A program made the translations under genes and the position numbers. Positions 19,007 to 30,445 of a stretch of DNA of 32,979 nt are shown here, one piece after another. The notes below the pieces were generated by a model. The model was not told where the DNA came from. It saw only the letters and a program-made list of their open reading frames with translations, and searched no databases. Position 1 is the first letter of the stretch. Each line of letters starts with the position of its first letter. Source of the DNA: Amphimedon queenslandica (Eukaryota; Porifera; Demospongiae; Haplosclerida; Niphatidae); contig NW_003546249.1 of assembly GCF_000090795.2 (NCBI RefSeq), forward strand, positions 465,954 through 498,932, in the 5' to 3' direction.

Positions 19007-20081
19007 TCATTTTCCTTATACCTACTAATTGGAATTCTGCTGGTGAAAAGTATATCATCAAAGTTTGCAGTAATTTAGTTACTTCATTAAAACTAAAGTC
19101 GATTATAAAAGTAATTCTTTGCTACTTTGCTGGCTTAAAAAATCCTTTACCTATGTCAACTGGGTTTTCAGTGTCTTTAGATCATTCATTGTCAACGAAA
19201 CATTGTATTAGTGAAAGCATCACTAAAGAATGTACTTTCAGCAATTTTTAATTAATTGATTAAAACTTGTGTCATAATGATGTTAGGGTAACCATGCCTC
19301 TACTCCTCTCAAATATAATTATTTCCCGCCATTTTTTCAAGTGTACTGAAATAACCAGAGGTAACACGGAAACAATTAAACGCTAAATCTGCTAAAGAAC
19401 ATTTTATTTTTTTCCCAGACTCGTCTTGGCAAGTAATGCAAATTTTTTTCAATGAAAAAGGTGTCTGGGATTGTATGATTTTTGTAATTTTTAATTTGCC
19501 AATTGCAATACTGCAAACTCATTTCCACAAAAAATAATGATAGATTGCTTCTGTTGAAGTGTAAAGATTTCTCAGGCTTCACTAAAATTAATATAGCTAT
19601 TATATAATAGTGCAAATGCAAAATTTATTCTTGGCAGTCCTCAAGCTACTGTGACAACTTGGTCATGCATAAAAGTTTGTGCCCAAATGCATTAATATAA
19701 GTGCTGCTTGAATTATAGTTGCTGTGGGTACTAATTCAAAGAATACATGTCAAATTTTAGACAAGGCCAATTCCAACACTCAATGCAATAAAAAATTGGC
19801 AGTGACACAAACAATAAATTTTTAAAATAATTATACAAAAATTGTGAGTTTAAAATTATGGTTTTTTTACGGCACATAAACTTCTATCACATCCTAAATT
19901 CAGTACCGATACTTCTTTGATTCATTAATTTTCTATGGATGGAACTAAGAATTTTACATTTCAATACTCAAACATGAAATTGTAATGCACAATACCTTGT
20001 GTTACAAGATTCTGAGATATGAAGCTCAGTTGCTCTCTCATTCCTTGTGTGTAGCAAAAAACTAAAAAAGATAAAACACAT
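19007..20081. other. AT-rich stretch, nothing recognised
   Basis: Only chance-like open frames; no repeat structure that I can support. Confidence 0.4.
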
Positions 20082-20200
20082 TTAGTGACTTATCATGAAA
20101 TTATGAGGAGGCTGATGAAAGCTGTTTATTGCAGAGAACCACCACGGTATAGACACAGCCATAATAACGACACCATAAACCATTGTGATTTTCAGTATGC
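20082..20200 (-). CDS. Candidate terminal exon with a membrane segment
   Basis: A pyrimidine-rich acceptor (TTTTTCCTTTTAG) precedes 38 codons reading ILKITMVYGVVIMAVSIPWW then FSAINSFHQPPHNFMISH and a stop. The first part is a plausible transmembrane helix. The acceptor plus short hydrophobic exon are suggestive, but no neighbouring exon could be joined and no family recognised. It could be a chance frame in AT-rich DNA. Confidence 0.22.
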
Positions 20201-21516
20201 CTAAAAGGAAAAAACTTAAAGGTGTTGTGCCATTTGTGCACTGCAAGTGTGCAATAAATATTAAGATAGGAAGAAGTAAAGTATGGCATAGATACATAAG
20301 TATTCTTACAATAAAGCAACTAAATGTGGATTACATAACGGTAGAGACAAATGTAATAAATAACAACATTACGAGGAGAATGACAAAGCATCTAGTGAAA
20401 CACTTCGCTTTTTTGTTTATATTGCAACATAAAAAAAGAAAGCAATAGGAAAAGCTACAAACATTCAGTGTTATTCGTTGATATTTTTTAAAAAGCTTTT
20501 GGGCATAAAAATCTTTCTGAGACAAATCCATTATTTATTATTATAAAATTGACAATTGCAATTTTTATGCAGTTAACTTACATAGAGGTAATGTATAAAT
20601 TTTTAGTAGCAGAGTTTGCAGCAATCCGAATTTGCTCAATTATAAAATGTAGCTAACCATTGACAACTGTTCAGCAGTACAGTGCTAAGCATATAAGCAT
20701 GCATTCATTCATATTAAGTTGATAGCAACTGACACAAAACTTGCCATTTCTGTTGGACATAATTCCAGTCACACATCTTGTCAAATTAGCTGAGCTTTCC
20801 CCTGAAAAATAAGATTAATACATTAGTGTTTGTTACAAGTAAGAGGAAATCATGACTAAGCTCATCAAAATGCGTATCTCTTAATGTACAAACAAGTTTT
20901 GCAAACATTGCATTGTACAGAAACAGCTTGCTTGGACTGAGCAGAGAAAAGGTAACTGAAAGTATTGTCTCAAATGAAGTTTGGGGCTAAATTAAGCATT
21001 TCAGTTGGAAAACAATGAGACTAAAGTACTTAACAGGATTATGGCAACTCCTAGAATAGAGAAAACTGATCAACACAGAGTTATCCAGAAGCCTACAAAA
21101 AAAATATATGTATATATACTGCATGACATATTATAATGCAGCATAGTGATTACAAAATTAAAATAGCTTTAAAGATAAAACATTTGTAGCTGGTATCAAA
21201 GCATGCAATAGTTTGCTATGCAGAAAGAAAGCAGGAGTAACAAAATGCAAGAGAAGTTGCAGGTTGCAGATTTTTATAAAATTATGATCAGTGAGACATT
21301 CATTCAGCATCTGTCAAAAAGACAAATCCCAACCTGGACCACGAGGAGGTAGTCTCACATTCCAGGTCAAAACACCTATGCGGCACATAATAAAGCCAGA
21401 TGTACCTGTGTTTAATTTCGCAAACAAAAAACCCAGAGAAACTGTTTGACTCTGACTGAAATATATACACTATTTTTAGAAAAGTGTTAAATTCTTTTCA
21501 CAATGTTCTTAATATT
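20201..21516. other. AT-rich stretch, nothing recognised
   Basis: No conserved coding motif, tandem array or paired termini seen. A short GC-richer patch at 21330-21410 (cctggaccacgaggaggtag) is unexplained. Confidence 0.4.
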
Positions 21517-21755
21517 TGTGACCATAATTGACAAAAGGGCCCTTATGGCGGATTTTAAAATTGATAGTTATAATGGAAAATATCAACCTGTGAGTGCTTT
21601 GTTACACATTCATTGTTTCTAAAAGTTTCATAGTAACTTTTTGCATCCTGTGGAGTAATTTTATGATAACTGGGGCTCAGGAAGTTGGATTTCTTAGGCT
21701 AGAAAGACAAATTTCACTACCCGCCATAAGGTACCTTTTGTCAATTATGGTCACA
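21517..21755. mobile_element. Complete MITE with 35-bp terminal inverted repeats
   Basis: The left terminus (21517-21551) begins TGTGACCATAATTGACAAAA and ends CCTTATGGCGG. The right terminus (21721-21755), inverted, matches it at 33 of 35 positions. The 239-bp length and absence of coding make this a non-autonomous DNA transposon. Flanking sequence is A/T-rich and I cannot fix a target-site duplication, so the superfamily is unassigned. Related copies lie at 1639-1815 and 7963-7999. Confidence 0.9.
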
Positions 21756-22806
21756 TTTTTAGACACAAGGAGCAAAAAAGGGCATGCCGGAAATACAAAA
21801 ATAAGAGAATAACAGCATTGTGTATGCTTTGCTATGCTGCCACATTGATGAACAATAAATGAAAAAATTTACTATACTTGCTTATACTGGATGAAATTAC
21901 AATGTCATTGCATTTCTTAGTAATCACATAATTTACAATGATTAACAATTCCTTCCTTTATACAATGACACATTATGGTGAGCAATAATGCACGAAATAG
22001 TTACAAAAGGGTTTAAGAAATTACAAAACAATGTATCAAAAACTAAATGGTGCAATTCTTATAGTTAACTTACACATTCAGACCGAAAAAAGGACAATTC
22101 ATTTTTTCTTCATTCTTTAAATTTAAAAATAGTAAGCCACACCAAATCTACGATGTAACAAAGTATAGAATTATTCTACAGTAAAATTGTTGTCACACAG
22201 GTCATGTAGAGGCATTACATATACAAATTACAACATTAATTTAGTGAACTCAAAACTTCAGATGGGAGATGCACTTTTTCTTTTCTTGCCTGTAAATGAA
22301 AGACATGTTAGAGCCTACTTCAAAATAAATAAAGGGTTGATACAAAGGCATAGTTACATTAATAATAAATATAACAATTGTGTTTTGTATTACTTATTGA
22401 ATATAGATTACTCACCGCTTTGCAGGCATTTATTATTTGGCACCCAACTGCAGGTTCTAAAGAGCTGCAATCCCAACTAAGATCCATTTAGACTAGCCCT
22501 GAACTGAAGGTTGTACATACATGTACTAGCATGTGTACTGGCATGTAACAACCTATTGCTCAAGACGTTACACAATAATTTAATCATCTTTTAGGACAAA
22601 TGCAAGCTAACTGAACACTGAGGTTGAGGCTACTGCTGGTTGTTACTTGTTCCTCTAAAGCGAGAAGTGAGCATTGAACGAGTATAGCACTAAATAGATA
22701 TTAAGAATGTGGAAGTGAAAGGGGCATTTTTTACTAACATTTGAATGCATTGTAACATCGTTACTTGCACTACAGTCTTGAAGCAGCATAAAAAGCTTAG
22801 GTTTCA
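21756..22806. other. AT-rich stretch, nothing recognised
   Basis: No supported gene or repeat structure. Confidence 0.4.
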
Positions 22807-22970
22807 TCAAGCTGAGTTGCTACTTAACAGCCCATCATGAAGCAGCCAGTAGTCAGCCTGTTCCTTTTGTACCGTACTCTCTAAAAGTGTTGTCAAAGCA
22901 ATGTATTTTGGCAGGGCACTTTCATTAGCATAATGCATTACTGCTGAAAATGCTGTATAATATATTGGGG
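22807..22970 (-). CDS. Candidate terminal exon, unrecognised
   Basis: A textbook acceptor (TTCTTTATACACACCTGTTATTTAG) on the minus strand is followed by 54 codons: PIYYTAFSAVMHYANESALP, then KYIALTTLLESTVQKEQADY, then WLLHDGLLSSNSA and a stop. The composition is balanced and helix-forming, unlike chance AT-rich frames. No partner exon is evident to the right within the spacing I could check, and I do not recognise the protein. Confidence 0.3.
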
Positions 22971-24499
22971 CTAAATAACAGGTGTGTATAAAGAAGGTGG
23001 GGCAGAGTTGATGGTGCTTGAGCACACCCCTTATATTGGGGCTCTAACAAATACGGAAGTTCTGGACTCTTGTATCACTAAGATCCCTCTTAATAAAGTA
23101 ATCTATACCCTGATGATTTCAGTAGTTTCTAGTGCCGTAAGGAATAATCAGAAGTACCAGTATGCTTGAAATTGTCGTGATCCAACCAGTAATTCACAAA
23201 AATGAAGAAAGTTGCTGTTTTACCATCAGAAAAAGTAATTATGGCCAAAATCTGTCATGTTATAAGTGCCTCCAGCTCCACATTCTGCAAACATTTTATG
23301 CCCCAGTACCCCACTTTCCAAATTCCTAAATATGCCCATATTGCAATAAATTCTGTTGTGTGTTTGTGTTTCAACCTAACCTTTCGGGCTATCGCTCAGG
23401 ACCCAGCAATGTCCTGGCGCTTGGCTTGCACCTCAATTGGAAGTAAAGGTTTCTTCACAGTTTAACACATCAATTGACTTGTGCTCAGCAACAATAAACT
23501 CGAAAAGGGAAATAATTTTAGTCAATTTACATCATCTCTTCAAGATACTATCCCAATAATATTTATGTTAAGGATTATCTCCACTATACTGTACTATCAA
23601 TTGAAGGCAAGGTGACTTAGTTGGTGACAATAGCAAGAGTGAACTGATGACGATTATAGTTGTATGACAATGTTTATATCATTTTTTGCCACTATGTCAA
23701 GTGGGAGTATTAATACTAATTGTGATATCATCTACTTGAATAGATTACATTTCACTTGAAAAAATTAACACAGTGTGACACTTTCCTAATCTTCAATAAT
23801 AATTTAAATCAAGAACATGAGACAAATCAGTCAGTACTACATAGTATTGTATACCGGGTCATTTTGATTGTTCAGTGTTGATAGCTGGAGGTCACTGGCA
23901 TAAGATCATTAGAATCAAATCCAGTACAGTTAGTATTCAAAAGGATAAGATGAAGAATGCAGACAGCAGGAATGGATGGCATTAAATGGAATTCTTGAGT
24001 AGTTAGTTTTCATATGCAATTGCTGGAAGCATGGTCAATACATAAGTTCTGCTAAACATTGAATAAAAGCATTATCATAAATATCGGACCCAATTGAGAG
24101 CAGTTCTAAACTTTTATGATGCTTTGCCACATCTTGAAAGTTTGCTGCATCTTTTCTCTGAAGGCAATCAACATCTAATATATATCTTCACGTCACATTG
24201 CTGTTCAGGATAGGCCAGTAACAAAGGTTCAAATCCTTGATATGTACATGTTCAATGCCACACACTTTCTTTAAGAATATGATTCTTAAAAAGTTTGTCA
24301 TGGCATCATAATTACAACAAGTGATGGGTATAATGCAATTAAAATCACTTAATAAAATTGCTTCAACTGCTGCCGTTGACTTACAAGAATGTCATTAGTA
24401 ACTTCAAAATAATTCCATACAAGAGGAATGTGTAAATCAATGATTCAGAGAATCAATGATATCCACCCAGAGAATATCTTGTTAACCCTGTGAAAACCT
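22971..24499. other. Gene-poor stretch with one conspicuous mixed-frame patch
   Basis: Around 23200-23460 the minus strand has long open pieces in two frames (VKKPLLPIEVQAKRQDIAGS; MGIFRNLESGVLGHKMFAEC) with protein-like composition but no family signal. The rest shows nothing I can support. Confidence 0.3.
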
Positions 24500-24730
24500 T
24501 TGCTATGGAATGTTTTTGTAGTTGCTCGATGTCCGCTTATCGAGGTCAGTAAATGTGCGAAGTACTTATACTGGGTCCCAGTTGGCTGTTCGCTGTCCGG
24601 AAAAGAGATGGTCCACTGTACGGAAGTTAATCTGTATTGCATGCATGGGAAATTCAATTGGTACACCAGGCACTGTCCATTATAAGGCAAGTGTCCATTA
24701 CAGGGACTTCCAGTTAACAGAGATTTCACT
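24500..24730. repeat. Degenerate array of TGTCC-containing ~20-bp motifs
   Basis: Variants of TGTCC(R/A)YTTA...GG recur: tgtccgcttatcgagg, ctgtccggaaaagag, gtccactgtacgg, ctgtccattataagg and gtgtccattacaggg. Spacing is irregular (about 17-60 bp). Similar arrays occur in noncoding repeats of marine invertebrates (from memory, so inference). Open frames on both strands here are shadows. Confidence 0.4.
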
Positions 24731-25480
24731 GCAATGGTGTATTTAATGGAGAAAATTGATCCTCAACTCTCTATCAATGAGTGGAGTAGCAAAGTTGTTC
24801 ATAGGCCAGGTAACAGAAAGAAAAGGTCAAGTACACTACAGGTGCTTTTCAAAATACGTCAGAAAGTGAACTCAAGTCATGAACGAGAGTTACAGTAGAA
24901 GACAAAAAAGTTCACATTATAGCACAGGAAAACAATTGCACTACGGAACAGCAAGTATAGTTTTGTTGCAACAAAGTTGCTACATCATTTCGCAAAAGTT
25001 TTTATGCACTACAAAAAGTTGATGGGTGTAGCTGCATTGATGGGCTGGGTTGTGGGTGCATTAATTATGGCTGAATATCAAATTGATTGATGGATGAAGA
25101 TCATTCTTTGACATTGTTCTTGTAGTTGTGGCAGCTACTTAAGCTGCTCTGGTTGGGCAAACATCAGTTTATCAAGTTTTATTACTATTTTTGTTATAGT
25201 TATTCATTGTATTACAGAAAATAATTTTTATGATCGTAGAAGTGCATGGTAATGATGTACGCTATCAAGATGTGTCCAGCACCTCAGAAGTGAAGCGTCA
25301 GCTATATCTGGTATCTCAAGCATTAAGATTTTCAAGCTGTTTCTTCTATCTCTATTTGTTTTTCTTTCTACTTGGTATAATAAATAAGTGCAAATATAAG
25401 CTTACGTGTGAGACGGGTCCGCCTCTGCACGTGCAATGAGAATGGCTCATCAAATGGTAGCAGTGTGGAGATGGTCTGGA
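24731..25480. other. Spacer before the Tc1 element
   Basis: No gene recognised. The 5' terminus of the Tc1 element should lie in or near this segment, but I could not pair terminal inverted repeats. Confidence 0.35.
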
Positions 25481-25979
25481 GCACTTATCAGAAGGATAGA
25501 ATACTTCTTTTTCATGGCAAAGGACTGAAAGCACCGACTAGTAGAAGAAGCTATAAGATGAAGGGATCATGGCATCGAGAGAGAGGATTCATAAGTTCTT
25601 AGTGAGATTTTCAGAGAGAGGTTGCACGTTGAAAAAGCCTGGTAGTAGAAGACCATCAAAGGTGACTGTAGACCTAAAAAAAATTGTAGATGAAAAAATG
25701 GAGCAAGATGATGAAACCACTGCTCATCAGCTGCACTAACTTCTTGTTAGTAAGGAATACAATGTTTTTTTCAGGACTGTTTTAAGGTGTCGAGTATCAT
25801 TCAGTTGGACTTTCAGAGGGAGCGCGTACTGTCAATTAATCATGGGCACTTCAGTATAAGGGTGATGCATTTCTGAACGTAATTTACACCGATGAATGTA
25901 CTGTTCAGATGGAGTCACATCAATGTTTCTGTTGCAGCAAAAAGAATGACGTTCCTCGGCTTAAAACAAGGTATTGTGG

Positions 25980-26080
25980 TACCATGAATGTTATCAATTT
26001 TTACTGTTGAAAATGAACCAACAGTAAAATATACCTAACATAATAATGTAACATTCTCACAATAATTATCAATATATTTT
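25980..26080. repeat. About 100-bp insertion in the Tc1 transposase with an 11-bp hairpin
   Basis: The conserved chain RLKTRY...KHPTNVRLWAG is interrupted here. The insert holds TTTTACTGTTG (25999-26009) and its exact inverse CAACAGTAAAA (26019-26029) around a 9-base loop. It starts near a GT but has no AG at its right end, so it is not an obvious intron. Confidence 0.6.
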
Positions 26081-26397
26081 TTTGTATTTTCATGGACTTA
26101 AACATCCAACAAATGTCCGTCTTTGGGCTGGTATCATCAAAAGAGGGAGTACAGGGATATGCATTTTTCATGGAATTATGAATAGACACTTGTAGATAGA
26201 GATATTGGAACAGACCCTTTTGCCATTTATTACGAATGTTTACCCTGATGGTCATTGTTTTAAGGCTGATTATGACCTAACACATACATCCAAAGATGCA
26301 ATTGCTTATCTGGAAGACCAAGGAGTGAATTGGTGGTGGACACTAGCTGAATCACCAGACCTGAATCCCATAGAAAATTTATGGCATGAACTTAAAA

Positions 26398-26454
26398 GTA
26401 TGCTTGTCATATTATAGTTAGTGTTAAAAGTAATACTTATTATAATAATAATAG
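26398..26454 (+). other. GT...AG-bounded 57-bp insertion in the Tc1 transposase
   Basis: HELK and EYIRREV-like sequence, contiguous in the family, are separated by GTATGC...AATAATAG. Removing it leaves one extra A, so it is either an intron beside a one-base slip in an A run, or a small AT-rich insertion. Confidence 0.4.
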
Positions 26455-26805
26455 GAGTATATCCGTCGTGAAGTAAAACAAAAAACAAAGGATGAACTAG
26501 TGAATGGTATAAAAAATTTTGGCAGTGTGTGACACCACAAAAGTGTCAAAAGTATTTTAAACATCTCAGAAAAGTCATTCCAAAGGTTATCGAGCTACAA
26601 GGGGCAGCAACTGGTTATTAGCTGACATGCAAAATGAATTTTTTAAATTTTACAGTTAATTTGTATTTACTTGAATACATACAATTTTAAAATTTATTAT
26701 ATAAAGTAGCATGTATGTACTGTTTCTCTTTAAAATTAAATAGTGTTTTACTCTATCTCTTTCCTTTTGTTAATATACAAATAACTCTCACATAATTATC
26801 ATAAA

Positions 26806-28583
26806 TCATTCAGCTCTCAGCCTCTTACACAACTGTCCAATGCTACTTGAACATGAAGCCCAAACTTTAGACTCAAATTCTGTTTGATTATTCCAATATT
26901 TTGGTTTAATGAAAAAAATGCCTGCTTCAATTTGTTTAGTTCCTTAATTGGTAAAGCAGGAAAGTCACGATATCCCATAACAGTACACTTCTTAAGTACA
27001 TCTAGTCCTTAAAAGCTTTCACTGGGCAACTTCACCGCAAGTGTTCCCATTCCTCTTTCATGATGTAACGAAGAGTACCGTTTCAACACCACATTGCAAG
27101 GAATCAGGTTCTCTTTATCAATGTGTATGCTAGGAAGAACCAAACCATCGCTACATGTATCTCCCTTCCTTTTTTCAAGAATAGGAAAACATTTAGGTAC
27201 CGTACCTTGCATTGCAGTACGTTTCACCAATGATGTACTACTATTAGGTAGTGAATTAATGTAATTAGATAGCTGAATAGGGTTAAGTGGCAATGAACGA
27301 GGAAGGCCAGCTGGCTCTACTTATTGCTAGGCAGGATTTAGTGCTGAAACGAATAAAGCCTGCTCTCAGTTTAATAATTATGGTGATTGAATAAAGACTC
27401 CTGAGGAGAACACGTGATGGGGAGCAGCAGGACTGTATTGATATCGTGACTGAAATTCAGCTGCTTGAGGCAATGAAGGGGGAAACAGTGTGGGAGGCAA
27501 GATGGGATCTTCATCATCATCATCGTCACCAGACAGTGGAGCATCTACGTAATTAGTAAGAGGTGGTTCCTGGTCATCCTGTGATGCAAATTTAGATTGC
27601 GTCTGGGAACATCCTTCTAATCAAGCGATCCTGACAAGAATATCGTCCAATTTTTTTCAATTTTAGACAATCTCAATTCAAAGTCATCCCATTGTAATTC
27701 CATTGTTAATAAATCTGAAAATGAAAAGCATAGTGGAAAGTAAGGGGAGCATGTTAACAATAACAAATTAAATTTAGCTAAAAACTTACCAGTTTCTGAC
27801 ACAAGAGGAGTTCCATATCACCTTCATTGTTGCTTTTATTGTCACTCACACCAATAATTGCTACAATAAATTTCAAGATTTATGTAAACACAAATATTCA
27901 ACATACGACATTCTTTATCTTTTCTCACTACAATTTTTAACATTCATAAAACTTTCTCTAGTTTTCGTCTTTACATTATCAACTAAATATAGGAAAAGCA
28001 AAGCAATGACAAACAATAAAATGGACACTGCATCTTACTAGTTTTATCACTATAGTGAGAAACAGCAATAATTGAACCAACAGATTCCTTTCACTTGTCT
28101 TTCTTTGCATCCTTCTTTTTTTCTTCATTCTTTTGTTTCTTAATTTTAGCTATATTTGTACAGGTACATATGAGTAAAAAATTAGTTTGTTGTATTGATT
28201 TAGCAACTAACTTTCTTTCTCTTGCCTGGTACTGGAAGTAAGTTTTCACTTAATAGATTGACTTCCTGCTACAAAAGTAAATCATGCAATGGATCACAAA
28301 ATAAACTCACACAAAAATACAGAATTAAGCTAACTATTATTATTATTAGTTGTAGTTATTATTATTATTAGTTATTATTATTGTTGTTATTATTACTATC
28401 ACTATTAGTAGTAGTAGCAGTAACTAGTATTGGTGATTTGGTAGTATAGTCAATAAAGTAATAAGCCAACTCACTTAACTTCATTTCAGTTGAGTCCTGC
28501 ACAAGTACTGGCCCCATTCGCTGTCCTAGCTCTTCACTATCTTCAAGCAGCAGATTACTGTAAAACAGAACGTCGTGAAACAT
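26806..28583 (-). pseudogene. BEN-domain-like protein, five-exon pseudogene
   Basis: Exons read leftward. 28583-28425 starts MFHDVLFYSNLLLEDSEELG and ends at GTTACT. 28268-28212 follows TTTTGTAG and reads QEVNLLSENLLPVPGKRKK, NLS-like. 28149-28039 is Lys-rich (KIKKQKNEEKKKDAKKDK, then TGA). 27860-27790 contains SDNKSNNEGD. 27714-26806 is one long terminal exon: LLTMELQWDDFELRLSKIEK (coiled coil), an acidic DDDDDEDP and Pro-rich linker, PLNPIQLSNYINSLP, then DVLKKCTVMGYRDFPALPIK, ELNKLKQAFF and, after a frameshift, VWASCSSSIGQLCKRLR, ending at 26806. The ALPxxxLxxLK...W...C..aIGQ.CK.LR pattern fits a BEN-type DNA-binding domain. Several in-frame stops and at least two frameshifts mark it as dead. 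Family assignment is from memory. Confidence 0.62.
28330..28412. repeat. Impure (TTA)n/(GTT)n trinucleotide microsatellite
   Basis: A run of ATT, TTG and AGT triplets lies inside the first predicted intron of the BEN-like gene. The asparagine-rich frame across it is an artefact of the repeat. Confidence 0.85.
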
Positions 28584-29460
28584 TTTCCAAAGTGTATCGT
28601 AATCGTTTCGTTATCGTAAAACGTGAACTTTTTTCTGTCTTGTACTTTAGACTCCGATATTTAAATGGACATTGATTATTTTTAAAATTATTTTCGATTT
28701 GATATAATTTCACAAATAAACATGCACAGAACATTCAACACAGGATTACCTAATGCTGACAAAGTTAAATCTTAGAAACAGCAATTGTTTGCTAATTAGC
28801 TCCCTATTATTATTATTCTGATGTGCCAGACTGATGAAAAGCATTGCCAAGTTGTATATGCCACATATAGAAACTGAAATAGGGTGCTACTGAGGCAACA
28901 ATGCACATACACAATGTGGCAGTGACAACATGCAGTACCCTTGTCCTTGAGAAAGAGAGACAAAGAATTTCTTTACTTAAGTTTGAAACCCTCACTTGAG
29001 GACATACACCCTCAAATTTACCTCCAGCAGATATCTCGGGTGTCAGGTCTCAAAAGCATAGTATGTACCTACTAGATATTCATTAACTAGAAGAATAGAA
29101 CACATTTAAACAGCCCCCGAGCCACACTATTGTAATTTTTTATTATAACTTTGTCTTATGAAGCTGACTGTTCACTGTAAAAGAGCAAGAGTTGCTGATA
29201 GCCTTAAGATTGGTTGCATAAACTTCCTATCAAATGATACACTTGGCATTCACCATATCAGAATTTATTTAGTGACCACGTTTCCTGGAAATGAATATCA
29301 AAATTAAGATTCTTCATGTACTACATGCAGTCCTTATGTCTCCACACTACGTTTTATTACAAGCATTAAAGACTTCCATTCTATATTTGTTAAAGTAAAG
29401 TCAATCAATTAGGTGAAATCTCAAATGATATAAATATTGCTACAACTGTATCTCACCAGA
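28584..29460. other. Flank upstream of the BEN-like pseudogene
   Basis: Immediately upstream (28675-28560, minus strand) a frame reads QCPFKYRSLKYKTEKSSRFT and ends at the exon 1 region; it could be an extra exon. The remainder shows nothing recognisable. Confidence 0.35.
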
Positions 29461-29866
29461 GTCTTTTTAACGATCTGGGGGCATAGCCCCCAGGTTGTTT
29501 CTAAGATTGTTTTCACCATCGTGCTATCTATATATATTTATTTAATTCTTCGTATGTCCGCACTTACATGTCTTCTATACGCGTTGTATTGGAGAAATAA
29601 CAATTTTAATGGACCTTAACAACTGCCCACCCACGCGCCATACATCAACTGGGTGTGGTCACGGGAGAAAATTGCAATTTTAAACAGTCATGACAGCATT
29701 TTGGGGTTGAGGAGCAGCAAAATGGCACATTAGATTTGACTTCAGTGACACTAGAAGGAGCTATTAAAAAACTAATGAAAGCTGTGAAACACAAGAGGTA
29801 AACTAACTGACATCCTTTCTCACCATGCATATATAATACTGAAATAGTTCTATAGGAATATCATTT
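29461..29866 (-). repeat. Dispersed repeat family, copy B (inverted relative to copy A)
   Basis: This is the reverse-complement partner of 686-1110, alignable over about 400 bp. On the minus strand the copy carries a 61-codon frame (beginning MHGEKGCQLVYLL...) that is broken in copy A, so coding origin is possible but unproven. Its terminal part at 29475-29493 is a perfect hairpin. Confidence 0.8.
29475..29493. repeat. G/C-rich hairpin at the end of repeat copy B
   Basis: CTGGGGGC and GCCCCCAG form a perfect 8-bp stem around ATA, striking in AT-rich DNA. Copy A has a decayed version (cctaggagctacgccttccagg). Confidence 0.85.
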
Positions 29867-30091
29867 ATGAAAGATTGCATAATGGAGACCTCATAATCCA
29901 CTAGTCAAGCCATCTACACTCATTCATGCCTCAACTGGCAAACATAGTATAAAATCATAAAATTCTATTATTATTGAAGAAATAAAATGAGTGACTTTGG
30001 TTACTTTATCAGTTATAATGGGATGTAAGATAGACTTTAGAATACTGAGGATATTAGTGGTTTCTATTACTGGTAATAATAAGCTCTATGA

Positions 30092-30445
30092 TTTAATTTT
30101 GTCGTTGACACCATCCTCTTCCTCTCTCACCCCTTCCTCTCCATCCTCTCCCTCCCATTCCTCTTTGTTGGTGAGGCTGAGCATAGGCCTGAGGATGAGC
30201 AGACTGCCATCTTTCTCTGGCTGTTCCCGCTCCACGTCCTGGCCTACCCTGCTATCTCCTTCCTCTCCCGCCTGGTCGCCCACCTCTACATTCAGGTCTA
30301 CGAGGACCAGGAGACCCGTCACCTCTACCACCACATGTTCCTCTCCCTGTACCCCAAGTTCCCCATCCTCTCCCCGCTGCACCACGACCTCTGGCTCTAC
30401 CGTCAGCTACCATTTCCCGATCCCTCCCTGCATCCCGATCAATAG
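30092..30445 (+). pseudogene. GC-rich membrane-protein-like ORF fragment
   Basis: From 30101 the frame VVDTILFLSHPFLSILSLPF then LFVGEAEHRPEDEQTA, FLWLFPLHVLAYPAISFLSR, LVAHLYIQVYEDQETRH, LYHHMFLSLYPKFPIL and PLHHDLWLYRQLPFPDPS runs to TAG at 30443-30445, about 115 codons. Third positions are overwhelmingly G/C (atc ctc ttc ctc), opposite to every other frame in the window. Hydrophobic blocks suggest one or two membrane segments. There is no ATG: a TGA lies at 30089-30091 with no convincing acceptor, so this is a fragment. The same frame stays open to 30547 after the TAG. The Ser/Pro/Thr-rich frame overlapping it and the Glu-rich minus frame are shadows. Family not recognised. Confidence 0.5.

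Larger units (their letters stand above)
25481..26621 (+). pseudogene. Tc1/mariner-type transposase (DD34E), broken
   Basis: The N-terminal HTH reads RILLFHGKGLKAPT, then after a frameshift FLVRFSERGCTLKKPGSGRP-like sequence (here GSRRPSKVTVDLKKIVDEKM). Then come ETTAHQLH, a stop, LLVSKEYN, and in a third frame NVIYTDECTVQMESH (first catalytic Asp, 25891-25893). The last block reads RLWAGIIKRGSTGICIFHGI, LEQTLLPFITNVYPDGH, ADYD (second Asp, 26268-26270), SKDAIAYLEDQGVNWWW, SPDLNPIENLWHELK (Glu, 26373-26375), then REVKQKTKDELVNGIKNF and a stop at 26619-26621. The Asp-Glu spacing is 34 residues, as in Tc1. The enzyme cuts and pastes the element at TA. At least two frameshifts, several stops and two small insertions have killed it. 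Confidence 0.92.

Noticed and set aside
24200-24245. GGTTCAAATCC, a perfect match to a tRNA/SINE B box
   Set aside because: No A box at the right distance and the flanks cannot fold into a cloverleaf, so it is a chance match.
28368-28440. Asn-rich protein tail
   Set aside because: Generated by a trinucleotide microsatellite in a predicted intron.
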